A stretch of DNA of 64,000 nucleotides from Ulvibacter sp. MAR_2010_11 (GTDB lineage: Bacteria > Bacteroidota > Bacteroidia > Flavobacteriales > Flavobacteriaceae), in assembly GCF_002813135.1 (NCBI RefSeq), contig NZ_PHTY01000001.1, positions 863,501 to 927,500 of the forward strand, given 5' to 3'. Below are positions 7,282 through 17,609 of this stretch, in pieces; the stretch's first letter is position 1, and the number at the start of each line of letters is the position of its first letter. Made by a program: the position numbers and the translations under genes. The notes under the pieces are model-generated. The model saw only the letters and a list, made by a program, of their open reading frames with translations. It was not told the origin of the DNA and did no database searches.

Positions 7282-7719
7282 ATGGAAGAAAATATCCCAC
7301 ACAAAAATTGGTTCGGCCGAAACTGGAAATGGGTCGTTCCCACGGGAGGTTGCCTGGTTGCGATTATCCTTTTTGTTGTATTTGCAGGCACCCTTGTTAT
7401 GGGTGTAACCTCCCTCTTAACCGATTCCGATCCGTATAAAGAAGCAATGTCCAAAGCGCAGGAAAACGAACTAGTGGTTGCTGCAATTGGAGAACCAATC
7501 GAACAGGACGGGATGACAATGGGAAGTTTAAACTATAACAACGGAGAGGGCCAGGCCAATTTGTCTATTCCTATAAAAGGCCCAAAGGGTGAAGCTGTAC
7601 TTTCTGTTTTTGCTAACAAACCGGGAGATGAATGGATATACCACCTTCTGGAGGTTCAGATAAAAAATTCGGGAGAGACCATATCACTGCTGGCACCGGA
7701 AACCGATTTAGACAATTGA
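7282..7719 (+). CDS. Coa1/Tim21-like small membrane protein
   Basis: 145 residues: a short N-terminus (NWFGRNWKW), one membrane helix (about 19-43) and a soluble domain beginning SDPYKEAMSKAQENELVVAA, with a GEPI turn and a later GPKGEAVLSVFA strand. This is the layout of the cytochrome c oxidase assembly factor Coa1 family, common in Bacteroidota as single-helix proteins of unknown role. It is transcribed against the biotin genes around it and its 3' end overlaps bioA by 12 bases tail to tail. Nothing in the protein suggests a role in biotin synthesis. Confidence 0.6.
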   Translation: MEENIPHKNWFGRNWKWVVPTGGCLVAIILFVVFAGTLVMGVTSLLTDSDPYKEAMSKAQENELVVAAIGEPIEQDGMTMGSLNYNNGEGQANLSIPIKGPKGEAVLSVFANKPGDEWIYHLLEVQIKNSGETISLLAPETDLDN

Positions 7720-8991
7720 TAGGGCACTTTCAATGGTATTGTAGATTTTGTGCAATTGATCGTTTGAAATTATATAGGGTGGCAGAATATAAACTGTATT
7801 TCCCAAGGGTCTTAAAAAAACACCTTCTGCCATAAAATGATCGAAAAGGATATTTCTGAGCGTACCATAACGCTCCATTTCTACATTGAGGTCTAAGGCA
7901 AATATCACGCCTAGCGTGCGAACTGCCGCTACTTTTTTATGTGCTTTAATTTTTTCGGAGAAGGCTTTGTGAAGTCTTTCAATTCTTAAAATATCATTTT
8001 GAATTTCGGCAGAAGTAAGTAAATCGATTCCCGCAATTGCCGCCGAACATGCCAACGGATTGGCGCTGTAGGTATGTGCATGGAAAAAACCCTTTGCGAT
8101 TTCATCATCCAAAAAAGCATCGAACACCACCTGCGAACAAGCCGTAATACTCATAGCAGCTACTCCTGCAGTAAGGGCCTTGCTAAGACACATAATATCG
8201 GGCTGCGTTTTCAAGTATTCGGACGCGAAATTTGTACCGGTTTTCCCGAAACCCGTCATCACCTCATCGGCGATGCACAACACCTCATTTTCTTTACAGA
8301 GTTGTAGTAAGGTTTCAAGACCTTCGGCGTTGTGAAATTTCATCCCGGCGGCGCCTTGTACAAGAGGTTCATATACAAAGGCAGCACAGTTGTTTTCCGA
8401 AATTATTTCCTTCAGTTTTGAAAGAACTTCCGTAAGATTATGCTTTTGAGGCACCGGAATGCGCTTCACATTCAGAAAAAAATCTTCAAAAGGCCCATTG
8501 TACACCGAAAGTCCCGAAACACTCATGGCGCCAAAGGTATCTCCGTGAAAACCGTCTTCAAAAGCAATCAGCGTATTACGCTTTTCACCCTTGTTAAAAT
8601 GGTATTGCAACGCCATTTTAATTCCCGCTTCAACCGCTGTAGAACCATTGTCGTTAAAAAATATCTTTTGGAGATGGGAAGGAAGTATCGCCATTAGTTT
8701 TTCGGAAAGTTCCACAGCGGGTTTATGTGTAAATCCTGTAAATACTATCTGATCGAGCTCTTTCAACTGATTTGAAACTGCGGTTATAATTGCATCATTA
8801 CAGTGCCCGTACATGGCGGTATACCATGATGCAATTCCGTCGATATATTCCTTCCCGTTTTCATCCCACATCAAAGCCCCTTTTGCCTTTACAATACCAA
8901 TGGGAGGTGTGGCAGTTTGATGCTGAGTTAACGGATGCCAGATGTGTTTTTTATCTCTTTCTGAAAGCGTCATTTCTAAATTTTTCGGCAT
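7708..8991 (-). CDS. bioA: Adenosylmethionine-8-amino-7-oxononanoate aminotransferase BioA
   Basis: A 427-residue class III PLP aminotransferase that converts KAPA to DAPA with S-adenosylmethionine as amino donor. The start region IWHPLTQH and the GIASWYTAMYGH segment carry the Trp and Tyr of the BioA substrate site. Asp242 (ADEVMTGFGKTG) should bind the pyridine nitrogen and Lys271 (LSKALTAG) the cofactor. The start may be the Met at residue 7 (8973); both possible starts overlap the end of bioD, showing a tight bioF-bioD-bioA operon. Confidence 0.96.
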   Translation of the reverse strand: MPKNLEMTLSERDKKHIWHPLTQHQTATPPIGIVKAKGALMWDENGKEYIDGIASWYTAMYGHCNDAIITAVSNQLKELDQIVFTGFTHKPAVELSEKLMAILPSHLQKIFFNDNGSTAVEAGIKMALQYHFNKGEKRNTLIAFEDGFHGDTFGAMSVSGLSVYNGPFEDFFLNVKRIPVPQKHNLTEVLSKLKEIISENNCAAFVYEPLVQGAAGMKFHNAEGLETLLQLCKENEVLCIADEVMTGFGKTGTNFASEYLKTQPDIMCLSKALTAGVAAMSITACSQVVFDAFLDDEIAKGFFHAHTYSANPLACSAAIAGIDLLTSAEIQNDILRIERLHKAFSEKIKAHKKVAAVRTLGVIFALDLNVEMERYGTLRNILFDHFMAEGVFLRPLGNTVYILPPYIISNDQLHKIYNTIESALSIV

Positions 8992-9577
8992 ATTCCATTA
9001 CCACATTTTTGTCGAAATAAGGTTCTATATCAACTCTCCCTAAAATTGGCACTCCGGACATTTTTTTAATAACTTCTTCGGTTTCGGAATTTTCAACACC
9101 GTTAAAGATAATTCCAAAGATTTCAAAACCTCTTAGCTTTAGTACTTCTATAGTTAGTAGGGTATGATTGATGCTTCCCAGATAATGCCCTGAAACAACT
9201 ACTATCTTATCATTCAGATTGATTAAATCTAAAACCGTCTCGGTCGTGTTTAATGGAACCAACAAGCCTCCGGCGCCCTCTATTACCAACGTATTGGATG
9301 TGGTGGGACGTTGTATACTGCTTAATTGAATCTCGACCCCATCAATTTTCGCCGCAGCATGCGGACTCATTGGTGTTTTTAAATTGAATGCACTGTCGTG
9401 AAATTTGGATTTTGTATTTGAGACAAGTTGTTTCACCTTATTTGTATCACTGTTGGCAAGATCCCCGGCCTGTATTGGTTTCCAGTAATCTGCATGCAAA
9501 ATTTCGGTCACAATTGCCGAGACAATTGTTTTACCTACGTCTGTTCCATTGCCGGTTATAAAATAGGTTTCTTTCAT
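8951..9577 (-). CDS. bioD: Dethiobiotin synthetase BioD
   Basis: A 208-residue ATP-dependent carboxylase that closes the ureido ring of dethiobiotin from DAPA and CO2. The P-loop is GNGTDVGKT (9-17), followed by WKPIQAG, the usual second substrate-site motif, and EGAGGLLVPL. Its ATG overlaps the bioF stop in the form ATGA, and its end overlaps bioA, so translation of the three genes is probably coupled. Confidence 0.96.
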   Translation of the reverse strand: MKETYFITGNGTDVGKTIVSAIVTEILHADYWKPIQAGDLANSDTNKVKQLVSNTKSKFHDSAFNLKTPMSPHAAAKIDGVEIQLSSIQRPTTSNTLVIEGAGGLLVPLNTTETVLDLINLNDKIVVVSGHYLGSINHTLLTIEVLKLRGFEIFGIIFNGVENSETEEVIKKMSGVPILGRVDIEPYFDKNVVMEYAEKFRNDAFRKR

Positions 9578-10731
9578 GGTAATAAAGTATGTAAATATGA
9601 TATCATGGTCTTAATCTCGACGGGTGAATTATAACTATGCACACAAATTCTAAGACGTTCCCGACCTTCGGGTACGGTTGGGGAAAGAATGGGTTTTACG
9701 TCAAATCCCTTCTCTCCTAATTTTTCGGCTACACTTCTTACCTTTTCATTCCCCGGAATAATACAACACTGTATGGCCGACTCACTCTTTATAAAATACT
9801 GTTCAAGCTCATGCTCATCGATGCTATTTCGTAATATTGCGATGTTACGATGAAGAGTGATTATTTCATTACTTTCGGGAGAAATCATAATGCTTTTCTC
9901 AAGTTGACGATAGGCAGTGAAAATAGTAGCTACCGAATGAGGTGGTAAGGCTGTTGTATAGATAAAACTTCTCGAAAAATTTGTTAAATACTCCTTTAAC
10001 CGCTGTGAGCCTAGGATAACAGCACCATGACACCCTAATCCTTTCCCAAAGGTCATGATTCGCGCAAAAACGTTGGCCTCAAGCCCCAATTCCTGCACCA
10101 CTCCCTTCCCTTTTCCCATAACTCCTAAAGCGTGGGCTTCATCTATAATGAGAAAATAGTTATTGCTTTTGCAATAAGCTGCCAGTTCCTGTAAATCGGG
10201 ACTATCGCCGTCCATTGAGAAAACAGATTCGGTTACAATATATATAGCAGCATTACTCTGGTTTCGTGCAATACCAGCTTTTAAATCTTCAATGTTGTTA
10301 TGCTTAAACTTTATGCCTCTGGCTTTGCTCATTGTAATGCCGTCGCGAATCGATGCATGGCTTAATTCATCGTAAAAAATAAGGTCACCTCGCTGTGGCA
10401 CACTGCTAAACAATCCAATGTTTGCATCGTAGCCGCTGTTAAAAAGCAGGGCAGCTTCAGCTTTGTGAAAAGAAGCAATAAACTCTTCGGTTTCTTCAAA
10501 GAGCGAATAATTCCCACTAAGCAGTCTGGAGCCTGTAGCACCATTTTGCTTTAACTTTCTTTCCTTTAATAGAAGCGTAGCCTTCTCATAAATTGCTTCG
10601 GAAATACTAAATCCCAAATAATCATTCGACGAAAAATCAACTCTCGAATTCTGAATTTCCATTCTACGCAATGCTCCATTTGAGCTGCGTTCGTCCAACT
10701 TTTTTTGAAGTTTTTTGGGGAATAGATTCAT
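9574..10731 (-). CDS. bioF: 8-amino-7-oxononanoate synthase BioF
   Basis: A 385-residue alpha-oxoamine synthase that joins pimeloyl thioester and alanine to give KAPA, the first step of the ring assembly. The visible motifs are SNDYLGF, TGSRLLSGNY, DELSHASIRDG, DEAHALG (Asp197, His200) and the PLP lysine in TFGKGLG (Lys230). It is the first gene of bioFDA. The promoter box ends only four bases before the ATG, so the mRNA may start at or next to the start codon. An in-frame TTG at codon 12 is a less likely alternative start. Confidence 0.96.
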   Translation of the reverse strand: MNLFPKKLQKKLDERSSNGALRRMEIQNSRVDFSSNDYLGFSISEAIYEKATLLLKERKLKQNGATGSRLLSGNYSLFEETEEFIASFHKAEAALLFNSGYDANIGLFSSVPQRGDLIFYDELSHASIRDGITMSKARGIKFKHNNIEDLKAGIARNQSNAAIYIVTESVFSMDGDSPDLQELAAYCKSNNYFLIIDEAHALGVMGKGKGVVQELGLEANVFARIMTFGKGLGCHGAVILGSQRLKEYLTNFSRSFIYTTALPPHSVATIFTAYRQLEKSIMISPESNEIITLHRNIAILRNSIDEHELEQYFIKSESAIQCCIIPGNEKVRSVAEKLGEKGFDVKPILSPTVPEGRERLRICVHSYNSPVEIKTMISYLHTLLP

Positions 10732-10735
10732 TTTT

Positions 10736-10764
10736 CAAATTTAGCCAACTTTCCTAAAAGCCAA
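10736..10764 (-). promoter_or_regulatory. Promoter of bioFDA, probably leaderless
   Basis: On the minus strand TTG (10764-10762) is followed after 18 bases by TAAATTTG (10743-10736). With a start about seven bases after the box, transcription would begin at the bioF ATG (10731). Confidence 0.5.
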
Positions 10765-10803
10765 GGCAACTATTTCAAATTAAAATAAAACATGCCAAAA
10801 TAT

Positions 10804-10838
10804 AAAATCCCAAACTCCTATCGGAATTTGGGATTTTT
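10804..10838 (-). terminator. Terminator of the atpD-atpC unit
   Basis: An 11-bp stem (AAAATCCCAAA with TTTGGGATTTT) with one mismatch and a further TCC/GGA stem inside. T-rich on both sides, so it may work in both directions; atpC ends 32 bases before it on the minus strand. Confidence 0.8.
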
Positions 10839-10869
10839 AAAAGTTGTATCTCTAGAGAAAAGCCGAAGC

Positions 10870-11148
10870 TTAATCTGCCAATATAATTATTTTGTTGTCT
10901 TTACACTCAACGGTTCCACCATTGATTTCCATTACCCACTTACCACTGTCTTCCTTCGTAAATTTCTTTTCGAAACCTTCTTTAATAGTCGGATTTCCAC
11001 GAAACTTTACTTTTCCGGCTTGCAGTAAGGATACGATGGCCGCGTGATTCTTCAACATCTGAAAGGGTCCTTCAACACCCGGTACGGTTACCGATTCAAC
11101 TTCGCCCGATACGATGGATGCTTCAGGGGTTACAATTTCTAAGTACAT
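10870..11148 (-). CDS. atpC: ATP synthase F1 subunit epsilon
   Basis: A 92-residue epsilon subunit of F1, the rotor-stalk and regulatory subunit. It begins MYLEIVTPEASIVSGEVESVTVPG and has the GPFQMLKNHAAIVSLL segment, both typical of the N-terminal beta-sandwich; the strand GKVKF follows. The long C-terminal helical hairpin of E. coli epsilon (about 138 residues) is absent, as is normal for Bacteroidota. The open frame extends 19 codons upstream into repeat-like DNA, but homology fixes the start at 11148. It follows atpD after 91 bases. Confidence 0.92.
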   Translation of the reverse strand: MYLEIVTPEASIVSGEVESVTVPGVEGPFQMLKNHAAIVSLLQAGKVKFRGNPTIKEGFEKKFTKEDSGKWVMEINGGTVECKDNKIIILAD

Positions 11149-11160
11149 AGTTTTAAATAG

Positions 11161-11195
11161 TATTGAGTAGTGAGCAGTAAGTATTGAGAGCAGTG
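11161..11195. repeat. Low-complexity GAGCAGT/AGTGAG stretch in the atpD-atpC spacer
   Basis: The spacer holds imperfect copies of AGTGAGCAGT and GAGAGCAGTG, the reverse complement of the ACTGCTCACT units found on the far side of atpD (12944-13116). Confidence 0.35.
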
Positions 11196-11239
11196 TACTA
11201 CACAATCTTGCAGCTCAATACTAATATCTCATTACTTAT

Positions 11240-12766
<1,527 letters not shown>

Positions 12767-12806
12767 TTATCTAGGGGTGACTTTAGCACCCTGTTTTTCA
12801 ACGGTG

Positions 12807-12814
12807 CAAAGATA
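12807..12814 (-). promoter_or_regulatory. -7 box of atpDC
   Basis: TATCTTTG on the minus strand matches TAnnTTTG; predicted leader about 55 bases. Confidence 0.55.
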
Positions 12815-12943
12815 GTTTTTTCTCTTAGAATATTGCAATGGAATGTTCAAATTTTTTGGAAGGATTTTTGGAGAGCTTCCCCTTTGCATTTCGCAAGCTT
12901 ATGCTGCAGCTCACCGCGTTTTTCACTTTTTCCTATTACCTAC

Positions 12944-13116
12944 ACTGCTCACTGCTCACTATTAATGATTAACGAAGTACGATTTGGGATTTGGGATTTG
13001 GGATTTGAAAACTATGATCAATAAATTAAATTATAATTTCTTCTCACAACTAACGTCTCATGACTCACTGCTCACTGCTCACTGCCTACCTACGGTAGGT
13101 AAACTCACTGCTCACT
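12944..13116. repeat. Cluster of short tandem repeats between atpD and glmS
   Basis: The 381-base gap 12746-13126 holds no gene apart from the atpD promoter. It carries ACTGCTCACT-type units at 12944-12960, 13063-13085 and 13104-13116 (unit TGCTCAC), a heptamer array of almost four GATTTGG copies at 12981-13007, and a small palindrome TACCTA-CGG-TAGGTA at 13087-13101. There is no spacer regularity and no long identical unit, so this is not CRISPR. Confidence 0.75.
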
Positions 13117-13126
13117 TAAAAAAAAG

Positions 13127-14974
13127 CTATTCAACCGTAACCGACTTAGCCAAGTTACGCGGCTGATCTACATTTCGGCCAAGCATTACCGCAATATGAT
13201 AAGATAATAATTGCAAAGGAATAGTAGTCACCAATGGGGTTAAGGTTTCGGCGGTATCGGGCACTTCCATAATATAGTCGGCCATCTCTTTCACCGAAGT
13301 ATCTCCTTCGGTAACAACAGCGATAATTTTCCCTGCCCGCGATTTAATTTCCTGAATATTACTCACTACTTTTTCGTAATGATTACTATTTACTGCAATA
13401 ACCACCACAGGCATGTGCTCGTCGATTAAGGCAATAGGACCGTGTTTCATTTCTGCTGCAGGATATCCTTCGGCGTGGATATAAGATATCTCCTTCAGCT
13501 TTAGAGCGCCTTCCAAAGCCACGGGGAAGTTGTATCCTCTTCCGAGGTATAAAAAGTTTTTAGAATCTTTAAATATTTCAGCTATCTTCTTAATATTATC
13601 ATCACTTTCAAGAGTTTCCTGCACCTTTGCCGGAATCATTTCAAGTTCCCGTAGATGCAACATATAATCGGAATGCGAAATTGTCCCCTTTATCTTTGCC
13701 AGTTTTAGGGCAATCATTGTCAAAACTGTGATCTGTGTGGTAAATGCTTTGGTAGAAGCCACTCCAATTTCAGGTCCGGCGTGCGTATAGGTTCCACTAT
13801 GTGTTTCGCGAGAGATCGTTGAGCCCACTACGTTACAAATTCCGTACACAAAAGCTCCCTTTTCTTTGGCCAGTTTCACTGCGGCCAGAGTGTCGGCTGT
13901 TTCACCACTCTGAGAAATGGCTATGACCACGTCTTTTTCAGTAATAATTGGGTTTCGGTATCTAAATTCGGATGCGTATTCAACTTCAACAGGAATTCGT
14001 GCCCAGTCTTCAAAAATATATTCGGCCACCAAACCGGCATGCCATGATGTACCACAGGCAACAATAATAATTCGGTCTGCATTGGTGAATTTACCTATAT
14101 AATCTTCAAGTCCGCCCAATTTTATAATCCCTTCATTGGCCAACAAGCGCCCGCGATAGGTATCTTTAATTACCGAAGGTTGCTCATAAATTTCCTTCAG
14201 CATAAAATGGTCGAACCCACCTTTTTCAATTTGCTCTAAATTTAATTGCAATTCATGAATATAAGGAGCTACGAGGCTGTCATCTTTTATCTTACGAACT
14301 TTTACCTCTCTTCCTCGACGTATAACTGCCATTTCTTCATCTTCAAGATAGATGGTTTTATTGGTAAATTCGATAAATGGAGAGGCGTCACTCGCTACAA
14401 AGAATTCATCATCACCAATTCCAATAGCTAACGGACTTCCAAGTTTGGCAACTACAATTTCATCGGGTTTGTTCCGGTCGAACAAAGCGATTGCGTATGC
14501 TCCTACTACCTGATTTAACGCAATTTGCACTGCTTTGCCTAGCTTTACCTTTTCATTCTTTTTAATATCTTCAATAAGATTCACAAGAACCTCGGTATCG
14601 GTATCGGAGACGAAGGTATAGCCACGCTTTGTAAGTTCCTTTTTAATGGAACCGTAATTTTCTATAATGCCGTTGTGAATAATTACCAAATCTCCACTCT
14701 GTGAGTAATGAGGATGCGAATTAATATCGTTGGGGACCCCATGGGTTGCCCAACGTGTGTGACCAATTCCAAGATTACCTTTGGTGGTAATGGAATTGTT
14801 TATTTTGCTTTCCAGATCGGTAACCTTCCCTTTTGTCTTGCATAATTGAATTTCGGAACCGTCGTATAAGGCAATTCCCGCACTGTCATAACCACGGTAT
14901 TCCAAACGTTTTAAACCATTCAGAAGTATAGGAAATGCTTCTCTTTTACCAATATATCCGACAATTCCACACAT
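13127..14974 (-). CDS. glmS: Glutamine--fructose-6-phosphate aminotransferase (isomerizing) GlmS
   Basis: A 615-residue enzyme that makes glucosamine-6-phosphate for peptidoglycan and lipid A. The N-terminal Ntn glutaminase starts MCGIVGYIG with the catalytic Cys2; HTRWATHG and HNGIIENY follow. Two SIS domains follow (about 285-425 and 460-600), with ACGTSWHAG and SQSGETADT in the first and YLGRGYNFPVALEGALKLKE and EMKHGPIALI in the second. The end DQPRNLAKSVTVE is typical. It is the last gene of a minus-strand unit, 11 bases after the DUF4270 gene. No glmS ribozyme is expected or seen. Confidence 0.97.
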   Translation of the reverse strand: MCGIVGYIGKREAFPILLNGLKRLEYRGYDSAGIALYDGSEIQLCKTKGKVTDLESKINNSITTKGNLGIGHTRWATHGVPNDINSHPHYSQSGDLVIIHNGIIENYGSIKKELTKRGYTFVSDTDTEVLVNLIEDIKKNEKVKLGKAVQIALNQVVGAYAIALFDRNKPDEIVVAKLGSPLAIGIGDDEFFVASDASPFIEFTNKTIYLEDEEMAVIRRGREVKVRKIKDDSLVAPYIHELQLNLEQIEKGGFDHFMLKEIYEQPSVIKDTYRGRLLANEGIIKLGGLEDYIGKFTNADRIIIVACGTSWHAGLVAEYIFEDWARIPVEVEYASEFRYRNPIITEKDVVIAISQSGETADTLAAVKLAKEKGAFVYGICNVVGSTISRETHSGTYTHAGPEIGVASTKAFTTQITVLTMIALKLAKIKGTISHSDYMLHLRELEMIPAKVQETLESDDNIKKIAEIFKDSKNFLYLGRGYNFPVALEGALKLKEISYIHAEGYPAAEMKHGPIALIDEHMPVVVIAVNSNHYEKVVSNIQEIKSRAGKIIAVVTEGDTSVKEMADYIMEVPDTAETLTPLVTTIPLQLLSYHIAVMLGRNVDQPRNLAKSVTVE

Positions 14975-14985
14975 AGCAAACTAAT

Positions 14986-16593
14986 TTAATTAGGTTTGGT
15001 ATAATATATTTGAAGTTTTAACTTTTTCTCTTGATTAGAGGTATTATTGCCAAACAATACCGTTCCTTTTGGAGAAACAATACTAGCGGCGGGTATGCTT
15101 TTAATTCCGGGAGGTTGCGTGTTTTCTAGATCCTGAAAATCCTGAACCAACACATTATTACTAACCATAAGCCCCAAAGACACATTTGTAGAATCTTTTC
15201 TAATCAGGTCACTTACAAAACTGGTAATTCTAATTTTATAAAAATCACCATTGTCATCGCTTCCTCTGTCCAATCTTCCCAGGTGTTCCGTTTTTGCCTC
15301 TACAGGGAGCGTAGACGTGCTAATATCGAAGGTGTAATCCTTCAACAATCTTCCATTAATCGCATCAAAAATAACGATTCGTTCCGGCTCGGCGCTTCCT
15401 CCGGTAACCTTACTTTGATCTACATAAAAAATGAGGTTGGCTTCATTTATCAACCAATTTTTTATTCGAATTTCATCCAACTCATCCGGAATTCCATTTG
15501 AACCTGCAACCAGTTCCCCATTCACAACTTTCAATACATCTGCGTCCTGAAAAAGATTTACAATAGTAACAATGCCATCGCCCCCTCTTAAATACAAGTT
15601 TGCTTCCCCGTTTTCGGTATCGGGGTTTTGTAATGCAGTTGCGATGCTTGGTGTTAATTCATTGTCATATACATTCACGCTTATTCCACCCAATCCCAAT
15701 AAAAAGGATTCTTCTTCAGTTTCTGAAGTTGTATTGCCATCGGATGTCGTGGTCACAACATGTGTATAGTTCAAAGAAAATTCAACTTTTGAAAGGTCAA
15801 AAATGAATAAAGACCCGTCATTTGTATTTGAAGTAGCTTTAAAATAAACTCCTCTAAAGTACTCCTTAAAGTTATTGTTATTAATTAGTTCGGAACCTCC
15901 TTCTTTGTTCAAGATTTTCTCCTGAAAATATTCGATAGGCAATTCCACTCTCAATCCCGGAGGTAGTTTTTCTTCTTCGTCTTCTTCGGTTTCAGGATCG
16001 TCTTCTGTGACAATTATTTCTGCCGCACTTGGAATAAAATCTTCAATGGTATGAATTAACGGCCCTGTAAAGTTGTTGAAAAGTTGACCCTGACTAGAAT
16101 AATACTGTTGCGCTTCCTCAAAGTTAGTTCCAGGATCGAATTCTCTTAAAAAATAATTCGATTCGTACATTGAAATAGTTATGGGAGAGGCTCCATACAC
16201 CGAATCCAGTTTATAGGTTAAGACATCGTCGGTAGTAGTTCCGGTTGCATAATACGGGATGTAGAGAATTACACTTTGTAGTTCGGTACTATCCCCAAAA
16301 TCGGGATTCGTGCTTTGCATCAATATTTGAGAAAGCAAATTAACTGTAGACTTGCCGTATACCGGGTCGTTATAAATTCCCAGTTGATATGATGGCAGGG
16401 CGTTGGTTTGTACCGGTGGTAATTTACGGCTGTAGGCCACAACATTATTACTAATGTAAAGATCCGAATCGAAGTTTTGAACCCCAATATTCGACACCAA
16501 AGGTTCAAAATCTTCCTGACAGGAAGCTAAACCAATAATAAATAAAAATATTGCCGCTAATTTTGGCAACGTATACTTGATTTTCATATGCAA
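14986..16593 (-). CDS. DUF4270 family lipoprotein
   Basis: A 535-residue protein with a lipoprotein signal ending IIGLASC (Cys25) and then QEDFEPL, in keeping with an outer-membrane or surface lipoprotein. The DUF4270 pattern is visible: YQLGIYNDPVYGKSTVNLLSQILM near the N-terminus, a middle part on beta strands with an acidic insert (EDDPETEEDEEEKLPPG) and a C-terminal NTSNQEKKLKLQIYYTKPN. Function is unknown. Sitting between a glycogen-synthase-like gene and glmS, it may be linked to envelope polysaccharide work, but this rests on position only. The Met at residue 3 (16587) is an equally good start. Confidence 0.8.
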   Translation of the reverse strand: MHMKIKYTLPKLAAIFLFIIGLASCQEDFEPLVSNIGVQNFDSDLYISNNVVAYSRKLPPVQTNALPSYQLGIYNDPVYGKSTVNLLSQILMQSTNPDFGDSTELQSVILYIPYYATGTTTDDVLTYKLDSVYGASPITISMYESNYFLREFDPGTNFEEAQQYYSSQGQLFNNFTGPLIHTIEDFIPSAAEIIVTEDDPETEEDEEEKLPPGLRVELPIEYFQEKILNKEGGSELINNNNFKEYFRGVYFKATSNTNDGSLFIFDLSKVEFSLNYTHVVTTTSDGNTTSETEEESFLLGLGGISVNVYDNELTPSIATALQNPDTENGEANLYLRGGDGIVTIVNLFQDADVLKVVNGELVAGSNGIPDELDEIRIKNWLINEANLIFYVDQSKVTGGSAEPERIVIFDAINGRLLKDYTFDISTSTLPVEAKTEHLGRLDRGSDDNGDFYKIRITSFVSDLIRKDSTNVSLGLMVSNNVLVQDFQDLENTQPPGIKSIPAASIVSPKGTVLFGNNTSNQEKKLKLQIYYTKPN

Positions 16594-16603
16594 TAATGTG
16601 TGT

Positions 16604-17413
16604 TTATACCAATACTTTAGATCGGTAAAAGTCTAAATATGCCTGGGAAAAATCGTTCATATTGTGATATTTTAACACAGGTTTGTCGAGATTATTAAGA
16701 AATGATGTAAGTTCTTCGGGGATTTCTTCAGAACCAACAATAACAGCATCCGAATTTCTAACCGCTACCTTCATCATATTTACATAATCCGGCTCTTTTA
16801 ATTCAATAATTTGTTCTTCGGCAATTCCGTCGAACTTAATTTTTTCCATAACCTGATTATCTAACGTACCATCGAAGCCGTGATTGTATACGGAAGTAAC
16901 TATTTTACTATTTTCGAACAAGGGTTCGTTATCGTAGTAATTTTTAAGGTATAATGGTAAGAAAGATGCCAGCCAACCGTGAACATGAATTATGTCCGGA
17001 GACCAGTTTAATTTTTTTACGGTTTCAATAACGCCCTTTGCAAAGAAAATTGCACGCTCATCGTTATCTGCAAAAAAGTTACCATCCTCATCGGCATAGG
17101 TAGCTTTTCGTTTAAAATAATCTTCATTATCTATAAAATACACCTGCATGCGTTCCTTCGGAATGGAAGCGACTTTAATAATTAACGGCATATCCATGTC
17201 GTTAATCACCAAATTCATACCCGAAAGTCTAATCACCTCGTGTAGTTGATGTCTTCGCTCATTTATATTACCGTAACGAGGCATGAAGATTCTAATTTGA
17301 CCTTCATTATTATTCACCATTCGGGGGGCTTCAAACGACATTGAAGAAATCTCGGTCTCCGGGAGGTATGGAATAACTTCGGAAGACACATACAAGATTC
17401 TCTTATCTTTCAT
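16604..17413 (-). CDS. Glycogen/starch synthase-like protein, GT5 N-terminal domain only
   Basis: 269 residues matching the N-terminal Rossmann domain of glycogen synthase (GT5): KRILYVSSEVIPY, the RIFMPRYG strand and PDIIHVHGWLASFLPLYLK. Full enzymes have about 480 residues with a second GT1-type domain carrying the E-x7-E active site; none of it is present, and the N-terminal KTGGL nucleotide-binding motif is replaced by PETEISSMS. It therefore looks non-catalytic as a glycogen synthase, and may be regulatory or act in another reaction. It heads the three-gene unit with the DUF4270 gene (10 bases apart) and glmS, and is divergent from panC. Confidence 0.7.
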   Translation of the reverse strand: MKDKRILYVSSEVIPYLPETEISSMSFEAPRMVNNNEGQIRIFMPRYGNINERRHQLHEVIRLSGMNLVINDMDMPLIIKVASIPKERMQVYFIDNEDYFKRKATYADEDGNFFADNDERAIFFAKGVIETVKKLNWSPDIIHVHGWLASFLPLYLKNYYDNEPLFENSKIVTSVYNHGFDGTLDNQVMEKIKFDGIAEEQIIELKEPDYVNMMKVAVRNSDAVIVGSEEIPEELTSFLNNLDKPVLKYHNMNDFSQAYLDFYRSKVLV

Positions 17414-17581
17414 CTATTATTTATTTTATAATGTTGATTCGATGCTATTCGTCCTAATTATAATACTTAATTTAACCCTTAAATAAAAGTTCGACGTTTT
17501 GCACACTTTGTAAACTCTACTGGCTTTGCTTTTAAAAACACGCAAAATTACGAAAATTTATGAAGATTGCCCGTAATATAT

Positions 17582-17589
17582 TAATTTTG
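17582..17589 (+). promoter_or_regulatory. -7 box of the panCD unit
   Basis: TAATTTTG, 20 bases before the panC ATG. Confidence 0.55.
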
Positions 17590-17609
17590 CTCGCTCTTAT
17601 TTCATATTT

